Shown: positions 9,903-21,567, counted from the stretch's first letter. The stretch is DNA of 64,000 nt from Streptomyces tagetis (GCF_018069565.1 NZ_JAGPNL010000007.1:248001-312000), one strand, 5' to 3'. Program-made: numbers and translations. Notes: generated from the sequence alone by a model not told the origin.

Positions 9903-10900
9903 GCCGCCTCGACGGTTTCCTTCCTCCGGCGGGAGCCGCCTCCGTCCGTGTTGCGGCGCGAATCGATACGCGCGCGTGACGGCCAGCGCACGTCGTACGC
10001 CCAGCCCAGCCGCTCGAACCAGCGGATCAGCCGGGCGCTGGAGTCGAGCTGGCCGCGCTCCACGCCGTGCCGCGCGGAGGTCGGGTCGGCGTGGTGCAGG
10101 TTGTGCCAGGACTCGCCGCAGGACAGGATCGCCAGCCACCACACGTTGCCCGAGCGGTCCCGCGACTTGAAGGGCCGCTTGCCCACCGCGTGGCAGATCG
10201 AGTTGATCGACCACGTGACGTGGTGCAGCAAAGCCACCCGAACGAGTGACCCCCAGAAGAAGCCGGTGAAGGCACCCCACCACGACATGGTGACCAGGCC
10301 GCCGATCAGCGCCGGCAGCGCCAGGGAGAGCGCCGTCCACAGGACGAACTGGCGGGATACGGCCCGCAGCGCCGGGTCCCTGATCAGATCGGGGGCGTAC
10401 TTCTCCTGCGAGGTCTGCTCCTCGTCGAACATCCAGGCGACGTGGGCCCACCACAAGCCCCTGAGCAGCGCCGGGACCGTCTCCCCGTACCGCCACGGGG
10501 AGTGGGGGTCGCCCTCGGCGTCGGAGAACTTGTGGTGCTTGCGGTGGTCGGCGACCCAGCGCACCAGCGGCCCCTCGACCGCCATCGAGCCGGCGATGGC
10601 CAGCGCGATCTTCAGGGGGCGCTTCGCCTTGAAGGAGCCGTGGGTGAAGTGCCGGTGGAAGCCGATCGTGATGCCGTGGCAGCCCAGGAAGTAGAAGAAG
10701 ACCATCAGTCCCAGGTCCAGCCAGCTCACGCCCCATCCCCAGGCCAGCGGCACCGCCGCCACCAGCGCGAGGAACGGAACGATGATGAAGAGCAGCAGCG
10801 TGATCTGCTCGATCGACCGCTTCTGCTCGCCGCCCAGGGTGGCGGAGGTGTCGTCGGGTGTCTTCGGAGGCTCGGGGATCACATCGGAGGGCGTGGTCAT
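9899..10900 (-). CDS. Acyl-CoA / fatty-acid delta-9 desaturase
   Basis: A 333-residue integral membrane di-iron desaturase. The three histidine boxes are seen: HRHFTH, HRKHH and HNLHH, with an extra GCHG before the first. Hydrophobic pairs flank them (LLLFIIVPFLALVAAVPLAW; LGLMVFFYFLG; FVLWTALSLALPALIGGLV). It inserts a double bond into saturated acyl chains with O2 and an electron donor encoded elsewhere, adjusting membrane fluidity. The ATG at 10900 follows AGGGGA; the longer upstream frame is non-homologous. It is translationally coupled to the TetR gene. The 341-base gap to ppc holds only the dyads below and presumed divergent promoters. Confidence 0.92.
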   Translation of the reverse strand: MTTPSDVIPEPPKTPDDTSATLGGEQKRSIEQITLLLFIIVPFLALVAAVPLAWGWGVSWLDLGLMVFFYFLGCHGITIGFHRHFTHGSFKAKRPLKIALAIAGSMAVEGPLVRWVADHRKHHKFSDAEGDPHSPWRYGETVPALLRGLWWAHVAWMFDEEQTSQEKYAPDLIRDPALRAVSRQFVLWTALSLALPALIGGLVTMSWWGAFTGFFWGSLVRVALLHHVTWSINSICHAVGKRPFKSRDRSGNVWWLAILSCGESWHNLHHADPTSARHGVERGQLDSSARLIRWFERLGWAYDVRWPSRARIDSRRNTDGGGSRRRKETVEAA

Positions 10901-10965
10901 ACAGGTCCCCTGTGGGGTCGAGGATGGTGGCCGATGCCGGGCCCGGGACCGCTGTGCGGCTTCCC

Positions 10966-10992
10966 TACGGTTCCGTAACCTACGGCGACGTA
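10966..10992. promoter_or_regulatory. Paired dyads upstream of the desaturase-TetR operon
   Basis: TACGG-TT-CCGTA (10966-10977, perfect 5-bp arms) is followed by TACGGCGACGTA (10981-10992, TACG/CGTA arms), centre to centre 15 bp. They lie about 65-90 bases upstream of the desaturase start. They are a good candidate site for the cotranscribed TetR protein; no direct evidence. Confidence 0.45.
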
Positions 10993-11241
10993 AGTATGGC
11001 AGCGCGTCGCCCCGCGGCAAGAGCCCGAGAACCCGCGCGTCCCCCCGGCACCTATCCTGGAACCCGGTCGGACAGCGCGGTCCGTTCTGATGTCTTCCCG
11101 GACGTCCGCCCCGTAAGCGGCACCCGCCGCGCGTGACGCCGTCCGGGTCCCTCCCAGACGATCCCACCCGTCGCCCGGAACCGCTTCCCGCGGTGAGCCA
11201 CCCGGGCGACGCACCTTCGATCACTGCAAGGAGCCGCACCT

Positions 11242-13974
<2,733 letters not shown>

Positions 13975-13997
13975 CCCGCCCCGAGTTCACCCACCGG

Positions 13998-14029
13998 CCG
14001 CCCCCGGAGCCCACCCGGCCCGGGGGCGG
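13998..14029 (+). terminator. ppc terminator hairpin
   Basis: Perfect 10-bp arms 13998-14007 and 14020-14029 with a 12-nt loop begin 23 bases after the ppc stop. Confidence 0.6.
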
Positions 14030-14065
14030 TCGCGTGTCGTACGGGGGCCGTTCGGGCCCGGCCGC

Positions 14066-14578
14066 TCACGCCGCGAGGAACGCCGCCGTCAGCAGGGCGA
14101 CGCCCGCCCCGGCCATCAGCCAGGCGGGCCGCGTACGGCGCAGACCGCCCGCCACCACCACCGAGGCCAGCAGCAGCGCGCCGCCCAGCGGCGCCCACGC
14201 CAGCAGCATCCCGCCCGGACCCGAGCGCACCGCCTCGTCGCTGCTCGGCTTCACCACCACGGTGTACGTACGGCCCTCGGCCACGGCACCGGAGTCCTCG
14301 ACGACGACGCGCTCACGGGGCCGCGAGCCCTGCGACAGGGGGGTGTAGGGCCCGCCGCAGGTGCCGTCGGCGCAGTCGGTGACGGTGATGGTGCCGTGCT
14401 CGCGCCCCCGGGGCAGCATCACGTGCTGCGCGGTGCCCCAGGACGCCCACACCCCCGCGATCAGGATCAGCGCCGTGACGGTGCCCATCGCCGTGATCCG
14501 TCCGTAGTGCAGCAGCGGGTGCGGGGACCGGGGGGCCCGGCGGGAGCGTGCGGCGGAGGCAGGCATGGCCGGGATCAT
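14066..14578 (-). CDS. Membrane protein of unknown function
   Basis: 170 residues with three predicted membrane segments: about residues 32-48 (VTALILIAGVWASW), 123-143 (MLLAWAPLGGALLLASVVVAGG) and 150-168. Between the first two lies an extracytoplasmic loop with a close cysteine pair (DCADGTC). Convergent with ppc. The start is uncertain: the ATG at 14578 has an AGG eight bases upstream; ATG at 14566 is the alternative. No family recognised. Confidence 0.65.
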   Translation of the reverse strand: MIPAMPASAARSRRAPRSPHPLLHYGRITAMGTVTALILIAGVWASWGTAQHVMLPRGREHGTITVTDCADGTCGGPYTPLSQGSRPRERVVVEDSGAVAEGRTYTVVVKPSSDEAVRSGPGGMLLAWAPLGGALLLASVVVAGGLRRTRPAWLMAGAGVALLTAAFLAA

Positions 14579-14640
14579 TGGCCATACCTGCGCGGTCGGT
14601 CAACTCATCCGCCGGTGACCGGCGGACAAGCGGGCACGGA

Positions 14641-15237
14641 TCAGGAGTTGTAGGCGCTCTGCGCGCGCTCCAGCCCCTCGGTCACCAGGCACTCCACCGC
14701 GTCCGCCGCGCGGTCCACGAAGTAGTCCAGCTCCTTGCGCTCCGCGGCGGAGAAGTCCCGCAGCACGAAGTCCGCCACCGGCATGCGCCCCGGCGGGCGG
14801 CCGATCCCGAACCGCACCCGGAAGTACTCCGGGCCCAGCGCCTTGGTGATCGACTTCAGCCCGTTGTGCCCGTTGTCGCCGCCGGCCTGCTTGAGCCGCA
14901 GCACGCCGTAGTCGATGTCCAGCTCGTCGTGGACGGCGACGAGCCGGCCGGCGGGCACCTTGTAGAAGTCGCGCAGCGCCGTCACCGGCCCGCCCGACAG
15001 GTTCATGTACGACATCGGCTTCGCCAGCACCACCCGGCGGCCGGCCGGTCCGGGCGGGCCGATACGGCCCTCCACCACCTGGGCCTGCGCCTTGCCGTGC
15101 CGCTTGAACCGCGCCCCCATCCGTTCCGCGAGCAGGTCCGCCACCATGAAACCGACGTTGTGCCGGTTCGAGGCGTACTCCGGTCCGGGGTTGCCGAGTC
15201 CGGCCACCAGCCAGACGGCGTCCGCGTCGGTCGTCAC
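14641..15237 (-). CDS. pth: Peptidyl-tRNA hydrolase
   Basis: It cleaves the ester between peptide and tRNA on drop-off products and is an essential translation-recycling enzyme. The 198-residue protein shows the family markers GLGNPGPEY, the catalytic-His loop NRHNVGF, KPMSYMNLSG and HDELD. The GTG at 15237 follows AAGGAG; the frame continues upstream without homology. The gene is downstream of rplY in the same direction (78 bases, containing a hairpin), the usual actinobacterial order prs-rplY-pth. Confidence 0.95.
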   Translation of the reverse strand: MTTDADAVWLVAGLGNPGPEYASNRHNVGFMVADLLAERMGARFKRHGKAQAQVVEGRIGPPGPAGRRVVLAKPMSYMNLSGGPVTALRDFYKVPAGRLVAVHDELDIDYGVLRLKQAGGDNGHNGLKSITKALGPEYFRVRFGIGRPPGRMPVADFVLRDFSAAERKELDYFVDRAADAVECLVTEGLERAQSAYNS

Positions 15238-15258
15238 GTGCGTGTCTCCTTGGATAGG

Positions 15259-15296
15259 CGTCGGCCGCCGCCCCCGCACGGGAGCAGCGGCCGACG
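15259..15296 (-). terminator. Hairpin between rplY and pth
   Basis: Perfect 10-bp arms 15259-15268 and 15287-15296 with an 18-nt loop. It could end part of the rplY transcript or attenuate read-through into pth. Confidence 0.5.
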
Positions 15297-15314
15297 AAAC
15301 GATGGCGTCCGGGC

Positions 15315-15899
15315 TCAGGCCTCGGCGCCCTCGTCCTCGCCCTCCGCGGCCTCCTCGGCCTGGGCGGCCAGGACCTGGAGGACCACGGTGTCGTCCTCGA
15401 CGGAGAGCGTGACGCCCTCCGGCAGGGGGATGTCCTTGGCGACGACCGCGGCGCCGGCCGCGAGGCCCGCGACGGAGACCGTCACCTGGTCGGGGATGGC
15501 CGTGGCCTCGGCCGCGACCGGCAGCGCCGACAGGACGTACTCCAGGAGGTTGCCGCCCGGGGCGAGTTCGCCCTCGGCGACGACCGGGATCTCGACCTGG
15601 ACCTGCTCGCCGCGCTTGACCAGCAGGAGGTCGACGTGCTCCAGGTAGCCCTTGATCGGGTCGCGCTGCACGGACTTCGGGATGGCGAGCTGGTTCGGGC
15701 GGCCCGCGATGTCCAGCTCGATCAGGACGTTGGAGGTGCGCAGCGCCAGCAGCAGCTCGTGGCCCGGCAGCGCCAGGTGCAGCGGGTCGGTGCCGTGCCC
15801 GTACAGGACACCGGGGACCTTGCTCTCGCGGCGGATGCGGCGGGCGGCGCCCTTGCCGAACTCGGTGCGCGGCTCGGCGGTCAGCGTGACGTCAGCCAT
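15315..15899 (-). CDS. rplY: Ribosomal protein bL25, long CTC/TL5 form
   Basis: A 194-residue 5S-rRNA-binding protein. The N-terminal L25 domain (AEPRTEFGKGAARRIRRE, VPGVLYGHG) is followed by the beta-rich TL5/CTC domain (DQVTVSVAGL, DIPLPEGVTL) and an acidic tail (EEAAEGEDEGAEA). In some bacteria the CTC form is a general stress protein. The ATG at 15899 follows GAGGAG; an upstream ATG in frame lacks a ribosome site. It lies between prs and pth. A weak hairpin at 16006-16055 separates it from prs. Confidence 0.94.
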   Translation of the reverse strand: MADVTLTAEPRTEFGKGAARRIRRESKVPGVLYGHGTDPLHLALPGHELLLALRTSNVLIELDIAGRPNQLAIPKSVQRDPIKGYLEHVDLLLVKRGEQVQVEIPVVAEGELAPGGNLLEYVLSALPVAAEATAIPDQVTVSVAGLAAGAAVVAKDIPLPEGVTLSVEDDTVVLQVLAAQAEEAAEGEDEGAEA

Positions 15900-16081
15900 G
15901 ATCACTCCTCGTAGAAAATCGGGAACGGACGTGGTCACCCGGCCACGAACGGCCTGCTACGAAGAGCGCGTCGATTACGGACCGCCGGACTCGTGGACAC
16001 GAGTACGGCCTCCCTCGCCGAGCAACGCGGGCAGTCTACTCGGAGCGGGAGGCCGCACCCAAAACGATCTACGAGCGGTGG

Positions 16082-17056
16082 TTACTGCTCGTCGAAGAGG
16101 CTGGTCACCGAGCCGTCCTCGAACACCTCGCGCACCGCGCGCGCGATGGTCGGGGCGATGTGGAGCACGGTGATCTTGTCCAGCTCCAGTTCGTTCGGCG
16201 TCGGCAGGGTGTCGGTGAAGACGAACTCGCTGACCTTGGAGTTCTTCAGCCGGTCCGCCGCCGGGCCGGAGAGCACGCCGTGCGTGGCCGTCACGATGAC
16301 GTCCTCCGCGCCGTGCGCGAACAGGGCGTCCGCCGCGGCGCAGATGGTGCCGCCGGTGTCGATCATGTCGTCGACCAGGACGCAGATCCGGCCGTCGACG
16401 TGGCCGACGACCTCGTGCACGGTCACCTGGTTCGCCACGTCCTTGTCGCGCCGCTTGTGCACGATCGCCAGGGGGGCGCCGAGCCGGTCGCACCAGCGGT
16501 CGGCCACGCGCACGCGGCCGGCGTCCGGGGAGACGACGGTCAGCTTGGAGCGGTCCACCTTGGTGGCCACGTAGTCCGCCAGCAGCGGCAGCGCGAACAG
16601 GTGGTCCACCGGGCCGTCGAAGAAGCCCTGGATCTGGTCCGTGTGCAGGTCCACGGTGAGGATGCGGGTCGCGCCGGCCGTCTTCATCAGATCCGCGATC
16701 AGACGGGCCGAGATCGGCTCGCGGCCGCGGTGCTTCTTGTCCTGCCGCGCGTAGCCGTAGAAGGGCACGATGACGGTGATGGAGCGGGCCGACGCGCGCT
16801 TGAGCGCGTCGATCATGATGAGCTGCTCCATGATCCACTTGTTGATCGGAGCCGTGTGGCTCTGGATCAGGAAGCAGTCCGCCCCGCGCGCCGACTCCTG
16901 ATAGCGCACGTAGATCTCGCCGTTGGCGAAGTCGAACGCCTTCGTCGGGACGACGCCGACCCCCAACTGCTGGGCGACCTCCTCGGCAAGCTCGGGGTGG
17001 GCGCGGCCGGAGAAGAACATCAGCTTCTTCTCGCCGGTCGTCTTGATCCCGGTCAC
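16082..17056 (-). CDS. prs: Ribose-phosphate pyrophosphokinase (PRPP synthetase)
   Basis: It makes PRPP from ribose-5-phosphate and ATP for nucleotide, His and Trp synthesis. The 324-residue class I enzyme has the FSGRAHPELAEEVA start, the flexible loop KKHRGREPISARL, the metal-binding DLHTDQIQGFF, and the PRPP-binding VLVDDMIDTGGT. The GTG at 17056 is followed directly by the conserved frame. glmU lies upstream in the same direction with a hairpin (17099-17122) between. Confidence 0.96.
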   Translation of the reverse strand: MTGIKTTGEKKLMFFSGRAHPELAEEVAQQLGVGVVPTKAFDFANGEIYVRYQESARGADCFLIQSHTAPINKWIMEQLIMIDALKRASARSITVIVPFYGYARQDKKHRGREPISARLIADLMKTAGATRILTVDLHTDQIQGFFDGPVDHLFALPLLADYVATKVDRSKLTVVSPDAGRVRVADRWCDRLGAPLAIVHKRRDKDVANQVTVHEVVGHVDGRICVLVDDMIDTGGTICAAADALFAHGAEDVIVTATHGVLSGPAADRLKNSKVSEFVFTDTLPTPNELELDKITVLHIAPTIARAVREVFEDGSVTSLFDEQ

Positions 17057-17098
17057 AGCACTTTCTCCTCAGAGGTTCGCAGATGAGCTGTCACAACG

Positions 17099-17122
17099 GC
17101 CTCCCGGCTGGGCCCGGGAGGC
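17099..17122 (-). terminator. Hairpin between glmU and prs
   Basis: Perfect 9-bp arms 17099-17107 and 17114-17122 with a 6-nt loop, downstream of glmU and 43 bases before the prs start. Confidence 0.5.
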
Positions 17123-17188
17123 GTGTCAGCCAGTGGGTGCGGGTGTGCACTTATCACGGTACGCCCAGTTCGACGTACTGGTTTCCGG

Positions 17189-18637
17189 TCAGTCTTCGTG
17201 GTCCGGCCGGCGCGATGCCGTCTCGGCGGCCTTCGCCGCCGCGCTTCCCGGACGCTTGCGGGCCACCCAGCCCTCGATATTCCGCTGCTGGCCACGGGCC
17301 ACGGCCAGCGAACCGGCCGGTACGTCCTTCGTGATCACGGAGCCGGCGGCGGTGTAGGCGCCGTCCCCGATGGTGACAGGCGCCACAAACATGTTGTCCG
17401 AGCCCGTCTTGCAGTGTGAGCCGACGGTGGTGTGGTGCTTGTGCTCCCCGTCGTAGTTCACGAACACGCTGGCGGCGCCGATGTTCGTGTGGTCGCCGAT
17501 GGTCGCGTCGCCCACGTAGGACAGGTGCGGGACCTTGGTGCCCTCGCCGATGGTGGCGTTCTTCGTCTCCACGTACGTGCCGACCTTCGCCCTGAGCCCG
17601 AGCCGGGTCCCCGGACGCAGGTACGCGTACGGGCCCACCGTCGCCTCCTCGCCCACCTCGGCGCCGACGGCGACCGTGTTGTCCACCCGGGCGCCCGCGC
17701 CGACGCGGGTGTCGGTCAGCCGGGAGTTCGGGCCGACCTCCGCGCCCTCGGCCAGGTGCGTCGTGCCGTGCAGTTGCGTGCCCGGGTGGACCACCGCGTC
17801 CCGCTCGAAGGTGACGCTCACGTCGATCCAGGTCGTCGCCGGGTCCACCACCGTCACGCCGGCCAGCATCGCGGCGGTCAGCAGCCGGTCGTTGAGGATG
17901 CGGCGGGCCTCGGAGAGCTGCACCCGGTTGTTGATGCCCGCGATCTCCCGGTGGTCGGCGGCGACCGAGGCGCCCACCCGGTGACCGGCCTCGCGCAGGA
18001 TGCCGAGGACGTCGGTGAGGTACTCCTCGCCCTGGCTGTTGTCGGTGCGCACCTTGCCGAGCGCCTCCGCGAGCAGCCGCCCGTCGAACGCGAACACCCC
18101 GGAGTTGATCTCGCGGATGGCCCGCTGCGACTCCGAGGCGTCCTTGTGCTCCACGATCGCGGTGACCGCGCCCGAGGCACCGTCCCGCACGATCCGGCCG
18201 TACCCGGTCGCGTCGGGCACCTCGGCGGTGAGCACGGTCACGGCGTTGCCGTCGGCGGTGTGCGTGGCGGACAGCGCCGTCAGGGTCTCGCCGGTCAGCA
18301 GCGGGGTGTCGCCGCAGACGACGACCACGGTGCCGTCGACGGTGCCGCCCAGCTCCTCCAGGCCCCGGCGCACGGCGTGCCCGGTGCCGTTCTGCTCCTC
18401 CTGCACGGCCGTCCGTACCTCGGGGGCGATCGCGGCGAGGTGCCCGGCGACCTGCTCGCGGGCGTGGCCCACGACCACGACGAGGTGTTCGGGGCGCAGT
18501 TCGCCGGCGGCGGCCAGCACGTGGCCGACCAGGGACCGGCCGCACAGCTCGTGCAGGACCTTGGGAGTGGCCGATTTCATACGGGTGCCCTCACCCGCTG
18601 CGAGGACGACGACGGCTGCCGGGCGGTTGGCGCTCAC
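17189..18637 (-). CDS. glmU: Bifunctional GlmU (GlcN-1-P acetyltransferase / GlcNAc-1-P uridylyltransferase)
   Basis: It makes UDP-GlcNAc for peptidoglycan. The 482-residue protein has an N-terminal nucleotidyltransferase domain with LAAGEGTRMKS near residue 13, then GDTPLL and the EYLTDV region. The C-terminal left-handed beta-helix shows hexapeptide repeats and the acetyltransferase segment around FVNYDGEHKHHT and GSDNMFVAPV. The GTG at 18637 (VSANRPA) follows GAAGGG; an ATG at 18673 is an alternative. tRNA-Gln lies 121 bases upstream. Confidence 0.95.
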   Translation of the reverse strand: MSANRPAAVVVLAAGEGTRMKSATPKVLHELCGRSLVGHVLAAAGELRPEHLVVVVGHAREQVAGHLAAIAPEVRTAVQEEQNGTGHAVRRGLEELGGTVDGTVVVVCGDTPLLTGETLTALSATHTADGNAVTVLTAEVPDATGYGRIVRDGASGAVTAIVEHKDASESQRAIREINSGVFAFDGRLLAEALGKVRTDNSQGEEYLTDVLGILREAGHRVGASVAADHREIAGINNRVQLSEARRILNDRLLTAAMLAGVTVVDPATTWIDVSVTFERDAVVHPGTQLHGTTHLAEGAEVGPNSRLTDTRVGAGARVDNTVAVGAEVGEEATVGPYAYLRPGTRLGLRAKVGTYVETKNATIGEGTKVPHLSYVGDATIGDHTNIGAASVFVNYDGEHKHHTTVGSHCKTGSDNMFVAPVTIGDGAYTAAGSVITKDVPAGSLAVARGQQRNIEGWVARKRPGSAAAKAAETASRRPDHED

Positions 18638-18758
18638 GGAATGCCCTTCGGCTTTGAGGGGGTGGGACGACATCCGCAGGATACCGGGGCGCCCCCGGGC
18701 CGACATGCGAGTGGGCCCCGACGGTGCTGTCGGGGCCCCTGGTACGGCTGTTGCGCGG

Positions 18759-18834
18759 TGGCTCCCCCGCAAGGATTCGAACCTTGTCCTGCTGGTACCA
18801 AAAACCAGTGTGCTGCCAGTTACACCACGGGGGA
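18759..18834 (-). tRNA. tRNA-Gln (anticodon UUG)
   Basis: The cloverleaf folds on the minus strand. The acceptor stem TCCCCCG/CGGGGGA uses 18828-18834 and 18763-18769. The anticodon arm CTGGT-TTTTGGT-ACCAG gives UUG, and the T arm is CAAGG-TTCGAAT-CCTTG. The 3' CCA is encoded (18759-18761). It sits just upstream of glmU. Confidence 0.95.
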
Positions 18835-18980
18835 CGGCGCGTCAGACCTTACCGGAGTCGCGTCCCGGGGACAGCAGCGACGGCCGGGCCCCGGCCACCG
18901 GCACCGGCGCGCGCTCCGGTCCCGTCCGGTCCGTGAAAGTCACCCCGGGGACGCCCGCGCGCGCCCGTAGTCTGGGAGGC

Positions 18981-20297
18981 ATGACCACGACGGGGGAAGA
19001 CCACGCACCGGCCCGGGGCGGGCCCTGGTGGTGGGACCGGCGGCGCGGCGCGGTGCTCGATGTGGGCCTGGCCCTCGCGTCCGCCCTGGAATGCGCGGTG
19101 GAGGGGGTCCCGTTCGCGCGGGACGCGGGCATCCCGGCGACGGCCGGGGTCCTGTTCGGGCTGCTGGCCGGCTCGGTGCTGGTGGTGCGGCGCAGGTGGC
19201 CCATCGCGGTCGTCCTGGTGACGATCGCCGTCACACCGGCCCAGATGGGCGCCCTCATGGGCATCGTCGGCCTCTACACCCTGGCCGCCTCGGAGCTGCC
19301 GCGCCGGATCATCGCCTCGCTGGCGGGCATGTCCCTGCTGGGCATGCTGATCGTCACCTACGTACAGGTGCGGCAGGACATGGCGCGCGGGGACATGGGG
19401 GTCGGCGAGTGGTTCGTGCCGTTCGCCTCGATCACCACCGCGCTCGGCGTGACCGCGCCGCCGGTGCTGCTCGGCATGTACGTCGGCGCCCGGCGGCGGC
19501 TGATGGAGAGCCTGCGCGAGCGCGCGGACAGCCTGGAGCGGGAGCTGCAACTGCTCGCCGAGCGGGCCGAGGAGCGGGCCGAGTGGGCCCGCAACGAGGA
19601 GCGGACCCGGATCGCCCGCGAGATGCACGACGTCGTCGCGCACCGGGTGAGCCTCATGGTGGTGCACGCCGCCGCCCTCCAGGCCGTCGCCCGCAAGGAC
19701 CCCGAGAAGGCCGTCCGCAACGCGGCGCTGGTGGGGGACATGGGCCGGCAGGCGCTGACGGAGCTGCGCGAGATGCTCGGCGTGCTGCGCAGCGGGAGCG
19801 ACGCCCCGCGCGAGCGGACGCCGGTACCGCTGGCGGCGGTGGGCGCGGCTGCCGCCGCGGCGGCCTCGCGGGCGGCCGAGGACGAGGGCCGCGCGGCCGA
19901 GGGGCCCTGGCTGTCGGAGCTGGACGAGCTGATCGGCCAGTCGGCGGCGGCCGGCATGGTCGTCGCCCTGTCCGTCGAGGGGGAGCAGCGGGCGTACGCG
20001 CCCGAGGTGGAGCAGACGGCGTTCCGGGTGGTGCAGGAGGCGCTGACCAACGTCCACAAGCACGCGGCCGGCGCGAAGACGCACGTACGGCTCGCGCACC
20101 GCGTCTCCGAGATCGCCATGCAGGTCGAGAACGAGCCCCCGCCCGAGGCGTCCTCGGCCTCCTTCGCCCGGCTGCCCTCGGGCGGCAACGGGCTGGTGGG
20201 GATGAAGGAGCGGGTCTCCGCCCTGGGTGGCGCGTTCGTGTCGGGGCCGACTGACGCGGGGGGCTTCCGCGTATCGGCGGTGATCCCGGCGGCGTAG
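18981..20297 (+). CDS. Orphan NarL-type sensor histidine kinase
   Basis: A 438-residue membrane kinase. Four or five hydrophobic segments fill residues ~45-170 (GVLFGLLAGSVLVV, VVLVTIAVTPAQMGALMG, IIASLAGMSLLGMLIV, ALGVTAPPVLLGMYV). A coiled coil and the HisKA_3 box follow, REMHDVVAHRVSL with phospho-His H216. The ATPase domain has FRVVQEALTNVHKHA (N357) and GNGLVGMKERV. The DxGxG-like G1 box is replaced by VENEPP, as in many Streptomyces kinases. The ATG at 18981 follows GGGAGG. No response-regulator gene adjoins; the orphan regulator at 6955 is the only one in the window. Confidence 0.88.
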   Translation: MTTTGEDHAPARGGPWWWDRRRGAVLDVGLALASALECAVEGVPFARDAGIPATAGVLFGLLAGSVLVVRRRWPIAVVLVTIAVTPAQMGALMGIVGLYTLAASELPRRIIASLAGMSLLGMLIVTYVQVRQDMARGDMGVGEWFVPFASITTALGVTAPPVLLGMYVGARRRLMESLRERADSLERELQLLAERAEERAEWARNEERTRIAREMHDVVAHRVSLMVVHAAALQAVARKDPEKAVRNAALVGDMGRQALTELREMLGVLRSGSDAPRERTPVPLAAVGAAAAAAASRAAEDEGRAAEGPWLSELDELIGQSAAAGMVVALSVEGEQRAYAPEVEQTAFRVVQEALTNVHKHAAGAKTHVRLAHRVSEIAMQVENEPPPEASSASFARLPSGGNGLVGMKERVSALGGAFVSGPTDAGGFRVSAVIPAA

Positions 20298-20481
20298 GCG
20301 GGGCGGGCGCGGGGTGGGGCGGGCTTTCGGCCGGGGCTCCGTCTGGCCGTCCCGGTCTGCGTCGGCCGTGACGGTGTGCGTCGGGCCGCGGTGCTCCCGG
20401 GGGCGGTTTTCGGCCGGGGGCACCGGGTCCGGATGGCGTCGGGCTCCGGCGCGGGGTGGCGCGGTCCGGGCGCCGGGGCGG

Positions 20482-20976
20482 TCAGCCGAGGGTGAGGCGG
20501 TCGGGGCGGGTGCCGGCGACGAGGGCGGCGAGTGCCTGGTCGATGTCGGCGCCGAGGTACCAGTCGCCGGTGTGGTCCAGGGCGTAGACCCGGCCCTCGG
20601 CGTCGATGGCGAGCAGCGCCTGCGTGTCCGTCTCGGCGCCGATCGGGCAGGTCTGGGTGCCGAGGGCGCGGCCGAGGTCGCCGAGGGTGCGCGCCAGGTG
20701 CAGCCCGTGCAGCGGGTCGAGGTCGAGTGCGGCCGGGGCGATCTGCCGGCCGGGCCCCGTGGGGGCGAGCCGCAGTCCGCCGAACTCGGCCCACGCCTCG
20801 ACGGCGGCGGGGAAGACGGCGTGCCGGTGTCCGGCGGGCGAGGTGTGCTCGCGCAGGGTGTCGGCCCAGATCTCGGCCTGCTTGATGTCCCAGCGGCCGG
20901 GCTGCCAGCCGGCGTCGCGCAGCGCGGCGTCGACGGGTACGGGGAAACGGGTGGTGGAGGTGCGGTCGGCGTGCAT
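20482..20976 (-). CDS. SUKH-3 family (immunity-type) protein
   Basis: 164 residues, cytosolic, no signal. The opening ALRDAGWQPGRWD, then AVEAWAEFGGLRL and a closing WYLGADIDQALAALVAG, match the SUKH-3 pattern: an initial D/A-x-x-A-G-W-x-P-x-R and late W-x-L-G. SUKH-fold proteins act as immunity partners of nuclease and deaminase toxins in comparative studies. It lies 54 bases downstream of the YwqJ-like deaminase gene in the same direction, the position expected of a cognate immunity gene. The family is recognised from motifs only. Confidence 0.75.
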   Translation of the reverse strand: MHADRTSTTRFPVPVDAALRDAGWQPGRWDIKQAEIWADTLREHTSPAGHRHAVFPAAVEAWAEFGGLRLAPTGPGRQIAPAALDLDPLHGLHLARTLGDLGRALGTQTCPIGAETDTQALLAIDAEGRVYALDHTGDWYLGADIDQALAALVAGTRPDRLTLG

Positions 20977-21030
20977 CTGCCTTTGGTTCGTCTCGTGGGT
21001 CCGGTCGGTGCGGCCCGTCGTCGGCGGCCG

Positions 21031-21567
21031 TCAGCGGTCGCCCCGCGTGGGGTCCACGACGCGCACGCCGAAGTGGGCGCTGAGCGCGGCGCAGGCCCGG
21101 CAGGGGGCGGCGAAGCCGCCGTGCAGGGGGTCGCCGTCCTCGCGGATGCGGCGGGTGGTCAGTTTGGCGTGTTTGAGGGCTTTGCGTGCCTCCCCGTTGG
21201 TCATGGGCTTGCGCGAGGCGCGTTTGCTGCGGGCGGCGTCGGCGGCGGCGAGGTGCCGCGAGATGAGGATCGCCTCGGCGCAGCGGCCGGTGAAACGGTC
21301 GCGCTGGCCGCTGGTGAGGGCGTCCAGGAAGTCCTGGACGAGCGGGTGCAGCGCGGGCGGCGTGTCGGCTCGGGCGGCGGTGCCCGTGAGGGTCGTGCCG
21401 CGCACGGACAGGGCGGCGGCGACGGTGGGCAGGATGCCGTCCCGGCGGTGCAGCAGGACGGGCGCGTGGGCCGCCTCACTGGCGCTCCAGCCGATACGGG
21501 GGTCACCGGTACGGGGGTCGTCCGACCGGCCCGTGTGAGGCCCCGTCTGCGTCGCACTCATGATCAT
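21031..21567 (-). CDS. YwqJ-like predicted nucleic-acid/nucleotide deaminase
   Basis: A 178-residue cytosolic protein with both zinc-deaminase motifs: GRC96-A-E98 and P155-C156-R-A-C159, about 57 residues apart. The C-x-E variant plus PCxxC matches the YwqJ-like deaminase group found as toxin domains. Between them is a basic helical insert (RSKRASRKPMTNGEARKALKHAK), plausible for nucleic-acid contact. There is no export domain, so if it is a toxin it acts in its own cell or serves a housekeeping role. The ATG at 21567 follows GGAGGGG; ATG 21561 is an alternative. The SUKH-3 gene follows. Confidence 0.72.
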   Translation of the reverse strand: MIMSATQTGPHTGRSDDPRTGDPRIGWSASEAAHAPVLLHRRDGILPTVAAALSVRGTTLTGTAARADTPPALHPLVQDFLDALTSGQRDRFTGRCAEAILISRHLAAADAARSKRASRKPMTNGEARKALKHAKLTTRRIREDGDPLHGGFAAPCRACAALSAHFGVRVVDPTRGDR

